Below are positions 35,373 to 41,248 of a stretch of DNA of 41,248 nucleotides, in pieces (position 1 is the stretch's first letter; each line of letters begins with the position of its first letter). The position numbers and the translations under genes were made by a program. The notes beneath the pieces are model-generated. The model saw only the letters and a list, made by a program, of their open reading frames with translations. It did not search any database and was not told the DNA's origin. The stretch is taken from the NCBI GenBank assembly GCA_947260035.1, contig CAMYOO010000020.1:1-41248 (forward strand). The letters run 5' to 3'. This stretch comes from an uncultured delta proteobacterium. Lineage in GTDB: Bacteria; Myxococcota_A; UBA9160; JAFDET01.

Positions 35373-36254
35373 CTAGACCGTCTCCGGAAGCCCCGGGCCG
35401 AAGAGCGGACGCATGGCGAAGCGGTCCACGTCTGCGTCCAGCCCCTCCGCATCGGGCAATTCGGCGGGCTGCCCGGCGGCTTCGAGAACCGCCGGGAGCA
35501 GGGTGGCGTCACTCGTGGTGTTGAGGAACAGGCCCGGACGCGCCAGCACGTAGTGCACGGCCCGGCGGATCGCCTGCGGATCGCGCAGCGGCTCGTACCA
35601 GCTATAGCGGGGACCCGGATCGTCTTCGGCCCAGCGGCGGCGCGCCAGGCTCTTGATCGTCTGGACCGCCACGCCGCGCTCCCGGCACACCTGGACGAGC
35701 GCCTCGAAGTCGGCGGCGTAGTCCGGCTGGGAGAGCATGGTGTGGTTGTACGGGAGCAGCACCGAGTCGAACGGGAAACGCTCGAGGCTGCGCCGGTGCA
35801 TGTCCGCGACCCGGGTGCCGTGCCCCGTCACGCCGATGAAGCGCACCAGGCCCTGCTCCCGGGCCTCGACCAGCGCCTCCAGTGCGCCGCCCGGCGCCAG
35901 TGCGCGCTCCCACCCCTCCTCGTCCACCAGGTTGTGCAGCTGGATCAGGTCCACCGAGTCCACGCCCATGCGCTCCAGCGAGCGGTGCAGGCTGTCGCGA
36001 GCGCCGGCGCGGTCGCGATCCCCCGTCTTCGTGGCCAGGAAGACGTCCCCGCGGCGCTCGCGCAGGAAGCCCTCGAGGCGCACTTCCGACTCTCCGTAGG
36101 AGGCGGCCGTGTCGATGTGGTTGATCCCGTGCTGCAGGATCAGCTCCAGCGTGGCGTCGGCCCGCTTCTGGCTCATGGCACCCAGCGCCGCCGCACCGAA
36201 CAGGATTCGCGTGCTCGTGTGCCCCGTGCTGCCGAAGGGCTCCTTGGCGATCAT
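35373..36254 (-). CDS. Aldo/keto reductase
   Basis: INHIDTAASYGESEVRLEGFLRERRGDVFLATKTG, DLIQLHNL, FIGVTGHG. Confidence 0.92.
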   Translation of the reverse strand: MIAKEPFGSTGHTSTRILFGAAALGAMSQKRADATLELILQHGINHIDTAASYGESEVRLEGFLRERRGDVFLATKTGDRDRAGARDSLHRSLERMGVDSVDLIQLHNLVDEEGWERALAPGGALEALVEAREQGLVRFIGVTGHGTRVADMHRRSLERFPFDSVLLPYNHTMLSQPDYAADFEALVQVCRERGVAVQTIKSLARRRWAEDDPGPRYSWYEPLRDPQAIRRAVHYVLARPGLFLNTTSDATLLPAVLEAAGQPAELPDAEGLDADVDRFAMRPLFGPGLPETV

Positions 36255-36275
36255 CTCAGGCCTCCCATGTCCGCG

Positions 36276-37967
36276 CTACGCCGCCTCGTCGAGCGGCATC
36301 TCGGGCTCCGGTTCGTCCACCGCCACGGTCTTGGCGATGCGCTTGGCGAAGTAATAGAGCCGCTGCACGGTCTCGACCAGCTGCGACTCCAGACGGTAGA
36401 GCGTGAGCCGATCCTCCCCCCCGACGGCCAGGCGGTCGGCCAGGCGCCGCTTGAGCAAGGCCACCTGATCCATGATCTCGTGCTTGCTCTCGATCACGGC
36501 CCGGGCCAGCGCCAGGTCTTCATCGGCGACCGCGCGAGACGCATCGCCGATCGCTTGACCCACACTCCGCAGGAGCCCCTGCATCATGCGCTGCGTCTCG
36601 GGGCTCACCTCCAGCCCACGGCGCTGGGTCTCGGCCACCAGGGAACCAATGTTGATGGCGATGGTGTCCCCGATGTTCTGGAGGTGATTGGCCGCGCCCA
36701 GGACCCGCTCCAGCTCCTCGGTATCGCGCGCGGTGACCTTCTTCTGAAGCACACGTCGCGCGTAGTCGACGATCGCATCGTGCAGAGTCTGCACGTCCGC
36801 CACACGCGTCTCCAGTGCCGCTCGATCCAACGGCGGCCGCTCCAGCTGGCGTTGCACTTCCCGGACCAGCTCACCCAGGTGGCCCACCTCGAAACGCATG
36901 CGGTCGATGGCCAGGGGCGGCGTCGTCAGGTAGCTGTCATCCAGGAAGCGCGGCACTCCGCGCGCCTTTGCCTCCAGCCGATCCGGCACGATCAGCCGCA
37001 CCAGGGCCGCCAGCAGACCGGTGAAGGGAAGGAAGAGCAGTGTGTTGGCGACGTTGAACGCGGTGTGGGCGTTGGCGATCTGGCGCGGCGTCTCGGCGGC
37101 CAGTCGGGCCGCGCCCGAGAGCTCCGCCTGCATGGGAGAGATGCGGCGCACGAACTCGGCCAGGTCCGGGATGAACCACACCCAGATAGCCACCCCGATC
37201 ACGTTGAAGAGGACGTGCACCGTGGCAGCCTGCACGGCCGCCCGGGGCTTGCCCAGGGCCGCCAGCAGCGCCGTTACGCAGGTCCCGATGTTCGCGCCCA
37301 AGGCCAGGGCGATGCCCGCGTCCAGGGTGATGAAGCCCTGGGACGCCAGCACGATCACGATCCCGGTGGTGGCCGACGAGCTCTGCACCAGGGCGGTGAA
37401 GAGCGCCGCGACCCCGATGGCGGTCAGCGGTGAGTCGATGCTCTTCATCGCGTCGATGAAGGGCGCGTACTCACGCAGCGGGCCCGTGGCTCCGCTCATC
37501 AGGTCCATGCCGAAGAAGATCAGCCCCAGCCCCATCAGCATGGCGCCGATCTGGGCGGTGAGCTCGCGCCGCGACGCGAACAGCATGGCGAAGCCCACGG
37601 TCAGCATGGGCAGGCCGTACTGGGTGACCTTGAACGCGACGATCTGCGCCGTCACCGTCGTGCCGACGTTGGCGCCCAGGATCACGCCCACGGACTGGGC
37701 CAGGGTCATGAGTCCTGCGGAGATGAAGCCCACCAGAAGGACCGTCGTCACCGAAGAGGACTGCACCACGGCGGTGACGAAGGCGCCGGTCAGTGCGCCG
37801 ATCACGCGGTTGCCGGTCAGCCGGCCCAGGACCTTGCGCATGCCCGATCCGGCAATGGACTTGAGCGACTCCGTGAGCTTGTCCATGCCGTAGAGAAAAA
37901 GCGCAAGGCCGCCGAACAGGCCTACGGCAACGGCTCCGACGTCGAGCGGAGGGGTGGCGGGCTCCAT
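36276..37967 (-). CDS. Na/Pi cotransporter family protein (NptA-like with C-terminal PhoU-like region)
   Basis: AVVQSSSVTTVLLVGFISAGLM and ALVQSSSATTGIVIVLASQG (QSSS repeats), GANVGTTVTA/GANIGTCVTA. Confidence 0.92.
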   Translation of the reverse strand: MEPATPPLDVGAVAVGLFGGLALFLYGMDKLTESLKSIAGSGMRKVLGRLTGNRVIGALTGAFVTAVVQSSSVTTVLLVGFISAGLMTLAQSVGVILGANVGTTVTAQIVAFKVTQYGLPMLTVGFAMLFASRRELTAQIGAMLMGLGLIFFGMDLMSGATGPLREYAPFIDAMKSIDSPLTAIGVAALFTALVQSSSATTGIVIVLASQGFITLDAGIALALGANIGTCVTALLAALGKPRAAVQAATVHVLFNVIGVAIWVWFIPDLAEFVRRISPMQAELSGAARLAAETPRQIANAHTAFNVANTLLFLPFTGLLAALVRLIVPDRLEAKARGVPRFLDDSYLTTPPLAIDRMRFEVGHLGELVREVQRQLERPPLDRAALETRVADVQTLHDAIVDYARRVLQKKVTARDTEELERVLGAANHLQNIGDTIAINIGSLVAETQRRGLEVSPETQRMMQGLLRSVGQAIGDASRAVADEDLALARAVIESKHEIMDQVALLKRRLADRLAVGGEDRLTLYRLESQLVETVQRLYYFAKRIAKTVAVDEPEPEMPLDEAA

Positions 37968-38154
37968 GACTTCTCCAAGGTGTAACGAGCGGTCAAGCCT
38001 ACCGGATTGCGGCCCGCCGGCAGGAGGTCGATTCCGCCTGCACTTCGAGCCGGACACGCTGCGGGATGCGCACGGAGCTGGAGCGACGCTTGGAGAGCGG
38101 CGAGGCGCGCGAGGGCGGTGTGCTCCCGCCCGGCAACCCGCCGAGGCGCAGCGC

Positions 38155-39060
38155 CTAGGGCCCTACCTCGAAGCGCGTCGGCGTCCCGGCGATCCAGACC
38201 CCCTGGTCGGGGCCGATCCGTTCGGTCTCGGGATCGACTTGGCCGTTGCGGTCCAGGTCGACGTAGATGCCGTCGTTCGTGAGATCGGCATCGTTGGCGC
38301 CCTGGTCCACGATCCAGGCGGCGTGGGGAATTCCGTTGAGGAAGACGCGGCCCTGGGCCTGGGTGCGGCTGTAGGCGCCGGCGCGGCTGTGTTCCAGCCC
38401 CTGCCGGTTCACGTACAGCCAGACGACGAAGTCGCCTTCGCCGCGCTGGCCCGGGTACAGCTCGCGCAGCGGAATCTCGATCGCGGTGGCAAACCCGCCC
38501 TTGCCCTGGTTGGGTAGCGGCTCGCCGTCATCGGTGAAGTCGCCGTTGTGATTGCGATCCAGGTAGAGCAGGCCGCCGCGGGTGCCCAGGTCGATGACGA
38601 AGGCGTAGCGACGACCGCCGCCGGGCCCGAGCTTCAGCTCCCCGAAACGCAGAACACGACCCTCCGGTGGTCGCTTCGTGGTAGCCGCGGGCGAGTTGGT
38701 CAGGGGCACGTTCTGGGTCGTGCTGCTGGCCGGGAGCTTCCAGTCCACCAGGGCGAAATCGTCGGCGAGCGACAGCCGGATCACCTGGGGCGGCGTTCCC
38801 ATCAGGTTGGCCTGGGGCCGGACCTGGGACTCAGGGGCCACGGAGGGGCCCGGGGCGGGCGACCACGGCTGCTCGGGCGGCGGCAGCGCGGCCTCGGGCA
38901 CGTGCTCGGGAGCCGATTCGACCGGCCACTGGATGCCCTCCACCAGGTTGAAGGCCAGCACCAGGAACAGCGCCCCGACCAGGGCACCGGCCAGGCGGCG
39001 CCCTCCCCCGCCCGGGGGCTCCACGGGCTGGTAGGGGCGCTGGTAGTCCGGGGCTTCCAT
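38155..39060 (-). CDS. Membrane-anchored protein with two EF-hand-like calcium-loop motifs
   Basis: Single TM (LAGALVGALFLVLAFNLVEG), Pro-rich linker; LYLDRNHNGDFTDDGE and IYVDLDRNGQVDPETE. Confidence 0.65.
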   Translation of the reverse strand: MEAPDYQRPYQPVEPPGGGGRRLAGALVGALFLVLAFNLVEGIQWPVESAPEHVPEAALPPPEQPWSPAPGPSVAPESQVRPQANLMGTPPQVIRLSLADDFALVDWKLPASSTTQNVPLTNSPAATTKRPPEGRVLRFGELKLGPGGGRRYAFVIDLGTRGGLLYLDRNHNGDFTDDGEPLPNQGKGGFATAIEIPLRELYPGQRGEGDFVVWLYVNRQGLEHSRAGAYSRTQAQGRVFLNGIPHAAWIVDQGANDADLTNDGIYVDLDRNGQVDPETERIGPDQGVWIAGTPTRFEVGP

Positions 39061-39126
39061 CCCCGGTGGTTCGGATGGACGTTGCCGGTTCTTGAAGGGG
39101 GACGCTCCGGGAGACCCGGCGCTCCC

Positions 39127-39594
39127 CTACTCCCACTCGACCACGGCCACTCCGTCGGGTCCGAACGAGGCGTTCAAGCGTGCGCGCTCGACCACGTGGG
39201 TCTGCCCGATGTCCTTGTAGACCGTGAGCTCGAGGGTGAAGGCCCCATCCGTCGCCAGCTTCTGGGGGCATTCGACCCGGGCTGTGCCGTATTCGTCCAG
39301 CCCGTAGGCGTTCTCGCAGCTCTGGCTGAGCCGGGGCGACGTGGTCAGCAGGCGGACCCAGAGGCGCTTGTCTTTGGTGTTGCGAAGGGTGAGCTGGAAG
39401 ATCGACGCGGGGTCCCCGCCGTCGGGCCCCGGCTCGAGGTGGACGTCCAGCACCTGCACCTTGGACTTCGCTTGCGAGTGCGCGTCGTGTCGGACTTCGA
39501 TGCGCGAGTTGCCCTTGTACAGGTCCTTGGTCTGCTGGCAGCCACAGACTCCGAGAGCGGCCACGAGCGTGGGGACGACGAGCCGGGCCAGCAC
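39127..39594 (-). CDS. Small lipoprotein of unknown function
   Basis: GTG start gives VLARLVVPTLVAALGVCGCQQTKDLYKG with a lipobox; the ORF could begin further upstream at 39675. Confidence 0.65.
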   Translation of the reverse strand: MLARLVVPTLVAALGVCGCQQTKDLYKGNSRIEVRHDAHSQAKSKVQVLDVHLEPGPDGGDPASIFQLTLRNTKDKRLWVRLLTTSPRLSQSCENAYGLDEYGTARVECPQKLATDGAFTLELTVYKDIGQTHVVERARLNASFGPDGVAVVEWE

Positions 39595-39602
39595 AGCACT
39601 GT

Positions 39603-39699
39603 GGGAGCGGGACGGGCGATGCGGGTTCGAGATCAAGTTGGGGAACCTCCGGGAAGACGAGATGCAGTCTTGCATCGACCGCTGGTTTGCTCCACCGGG
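39603..39699 (-). repeat. Copy A of a duplicated ~96-bp intergenic element (possible structured RNA leader)
   Basis: Aligns with 40324-40418 by eye: both contain GGGACGG.CGATGC.GGTTCGAGATCAAG..GG..AACCTCCG.GAAGACGAG ... TTTGCTCCAC; a 1-nt indel argues against coding. Confidence 0.75.
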
Positions 39700-39754
39700 T
39701 CCTTCGGGGGGGGTCTGGGTGGCCGCCTGGGCCGCTCCCTCCCGCGGCTCCCGG

Positions 39755-40210
39755 TCAGCCCGCTTCGGGGGCGTCCTCGTAGTACGGCGACAGCTGTTCG
39801 AGAAGCCCGCGTGCCGTCTCCAGCTTCGTCAGGGTCGGCTCCAAGATGAGCGCACGACGCGCTCGCATGGCGATGTCGTTGCGGAGCGTCACGATGCGCT
39901 GGTACGTCGGCCGTGTCTCCTCGCGCCCCTCGCCGGCCTCCAGGCGCCGGGCGAGATGGTTGATCGAGTTCTCGATCACGCGCAGGTCGTCGAGGGCCTG
40001 GTGGCGGTTGCGGCTGGCGCGCCCCGCAGACGTCCCCTGCGGCGACTGCCGCACGGACTGGCGGACGTCCCCGGCCGCAGCGGCCAGCTCCTTCGCAAGC
40101 GCCGTGACGGCGGCCTGGTCCCATGCCTTCGGCTCGGCCCCGGCTGCCTGGGCCGTGACCAGGCCAACGGCCATCAGCGATGCGAGGGCGAGGCTCAGGG
40201 TGCGTGCCAT
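39755..40210 (-). CDS. Exported, predominantly helical protein of unknown function
   Basis: Signal peptide MARTLSLALASLMAVGLVTAQAAGA; GGAG ribosome-binding site shortly upstream of ATG. Confidence 0.7.
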   Translation of the reverse strand: MARTLSLALASLMAVGLVTAQAAGAEPKAWDQAAVTALAKELAAAAGDVRQSVRQSPQGTSAGRASRNRHQALDDLRVIENSINHLARRLEAGEGREETRPTYQRIVTLRNDIAMRARRALILEPTLTKLETARGLLEQLSPYYEDAPEAG

Positions 40211-40323
40211 GCTTCCATCTCCTTTGATCCGGTGCGACGCCGCCGATCCGAGATGGGCTCAAGGGCAGGGTCAGGAGCGTAGCGGGGGTCGCCTGGGGCA
40301 TCAGCGGACCAGCAGGACAGATC

Positions 40324-40418
40324 GGGATCGGGACGGACGATGCAGGTTCGAGATCAAGCCGGAAACCTCCGCGAAGACGAGCCGCAATCTCGCACCGTGC
40401 GCGGCTTTGCTCCACGGG
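40324..40418 (-). repeat. Copy B of the duplicated ~96-bp intergenic element
   Basis: See copy A at 39603-39699. Confidence 0.75.
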
Positions 40419-40467
40419 CGTGCTTCCGGGCGTGCCTGGATCGCCCCAGGGGCGCTGGAGGCGGCCG

Positions 40468-40647
40468 CTAGTGCTTCAGGTCCCGCTTCACGTCCTTCTT
40501 GGCGTCCTTCTTCCCCCGCTTCACGTCGTCCTTGGCGTCTTGCAGTTGCCCCTTCATCCGATCTCCCACGTCGGCCCAGGCGGCCTGCGGGGCGAAGTCC
40601 GCCCACGCGAACACGGCGACGATCAGCGCGGCCACGATCCATCTCAC
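40468..40647 (-). CDS. 59-aa exported protein with Lys/Asp-rich tail (not in the supplied ORF track)
   Basis: GTG start preceded by TAGGAGGACTCGCT; VRWIVAALIVAVFAWADFAPQAAWADVGDRMKGQLQDAKDDVKRGKKDAKKDVKRDLKH*. Confidence 0.7.
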   Translation of the reverse strand: MRWIVAALIVAVFAWADFAPQAAWADVGDRMKGQLQDAKDDVKRGKKDAKKDVKRDLKH

Positions 40648-40850
40648 AGCGAGTCCTCCTACGGGTGGGGAACGAGCGGCCGGTCCGCACGGGTTCGGAG
40701 CGTAGTGGATTCGGGCGAAGCTGGGCGCAAGAGACGCGCTGGAGAGCGGGTCCTCGGGGGCCCTCGTTTCCAGGGGGTTTGGAGGGAGGTTGCGGGTGCC
40801 TGGAAGGGGGTTGTCAGGGGCTTTCAGGTGCTTAGGTATTGCGGAGTTGT

Positions 40851-40874
40851 CGAATCGGGGAGGACCCCGATTCG
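40851..40874. repeat. Perfect 10-bp-stem palindrome CGAATCGGGG-AGGA-CCCCGATTCG
   Basis: Direct reading; non-coding interval upstream of ssrA. Confidence 0.9.
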
Positions 40875-40918
40875 CTATAGTTGGAGGTGTTTCGGAGGGC
40901 GGTATTGGAAGGGTGTGA

Positions 40919-40939
40919 AATCGGGCGAAGCGCCCGATT
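40919..40939. repeat. Perfect 9-bp-stem palindrome AATCGGGCG-AAG-CGCCCGATT
   Basis: Direct reading; shares ATCGGG...CCCGATTC.CTAT with the palindrome at 40851. Confidence 0.9.
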
Positions 40940-40989
40940 CCCTATCCATTTGACCGCTCTGGCGGCTGTTGCCGCGTTTCGCTGTTTCT

Positions 40990-41248
40990 GGGGGCGATCG
41001 GCTTCGACGGGTGGTCGAAGGCGGGCGCTGCGTGTCGAGGTCGTCACCCACCTCGTAAAACTGGTGGCACTGTTGGTAGTGATATCTGCCGACGCTGACT
41101 ACGCACTCGCTGCCTAGCTGAAACTAGGTCTAGCGACATCCGTCCGTGCCGTCTCCTAGCGGGTCGCGGGTGTCATCAGGAGGCTGGCCCCCGGCCGCTG
41201 GCAGGCCGCATCCGGGGGCGAGAATCAAGTCTGCCTGGGTGGTGCTTC
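40990..41248 (+). ncRNA. ssrA: tmRNA (ssrA), 3' truncated by window end
   Basis: 5' GGGGGCGATCGGCTTCGACGGG; GTCGAGGTCGTCACCCACCTCGTAAAACTGGTGGC pseudoknot-like region; UAGUG followed by a tag ORF ATA TCT GCC GAC GCT GAC TAC GCA CTC GCT GCC TAG (ISADADYALAA*). Confidence 0.9.

Noticed and set aside
35553-37433. 626-aa plus-strand ORF opposite AKR and Na/Pi genes
   Set aside because: Shadow ORF; the minus strand carries canonical QSSS and AKR motifs.
38066-38158. 30-aa ORF MRTELERRLESGEAREGGVLPPGNPPRRSA
   Set aside because: Coil-like and possibly a remnant of a decayed gene, but no ribosome-binding site and too short to support.
39706-39713. Run of 8 G as a phase-variation tract
   Set aside because: Lies outside the coding sequence, downstream of a stop codon; no switching target visible.
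40770-40825. G-quadruplex candidate (GGGGG..GGG..GGG..GGGGG..GGGG)
   Set aside because: Some loops are longer than the usual limit of 7 nt, and G-runs are expected at this base composition; kept only as a side remark.
40950-40978. TTGACC as a -35 box for ssrA
   Set aside because: No acceptable -10 hexamer at 16-18 nt spacing.

Overview
This is a 41.2 kb, GC-rich bacterial chromosomal window, gene-dense and on both strands. Gene content (hopanoid modification, a DUF2378-like protein, many lipid and acyl-CoA enzymes) suggests a deltaproteobacterial/Myxococcota-like or related lineage; this is inference only. From left to right it contains: an intergenic 77-bp tandem repeat at the left edge; a four-gene, translationally coupled minus-strand operon made of a diiron ferritin-like protein plus hpnJ, hpnK and hpnI (bacteriohopanepolyol cyclitol-ether type genes); a thiolase/DUF35 pair; a dienelactone hydrolase-acyltransferase-PspC operon; CCA tRNA nucleotidyltransferase; lysA; NfeD, SDR and enoyl-CoA hydratase genes; a membrane histidine kinase; an RND/MMPL exporter with a C-terminal cyclic-nucleotide-binding domain paired with a LolA-like lipoprotein-sorting protein; two epoxide-hydrolase-like genes, one broken by a perfect 59-bp tandem duplication; a DsbA/DUF1214/sulfotransferase operon whose first gene appears to start at ATC; a DUF3604 protein; a surface-type cluster (serine hydrolase, PAP2, SGNH, atypical sulfatase, sulfotransferase); an aldo/keto reductase; a Na/Pi cotransporter; several small exported proteins separated by a duplicated ~96-bp non-coding element; and at the right edge a truncated tmRNA (ssrA) gene encoding a tag ending ADADYALAA. 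No CRISPR array, transposase, phage module, rRNA or ordinary tRNA was recognised. The best candidates for follow-up are the ferritin-like/hpnJKI operon, the RND-cNMP fusion, the Thr-type sulfatase-fold cluster, and the duplicated intergenic element next to small exported proteins.
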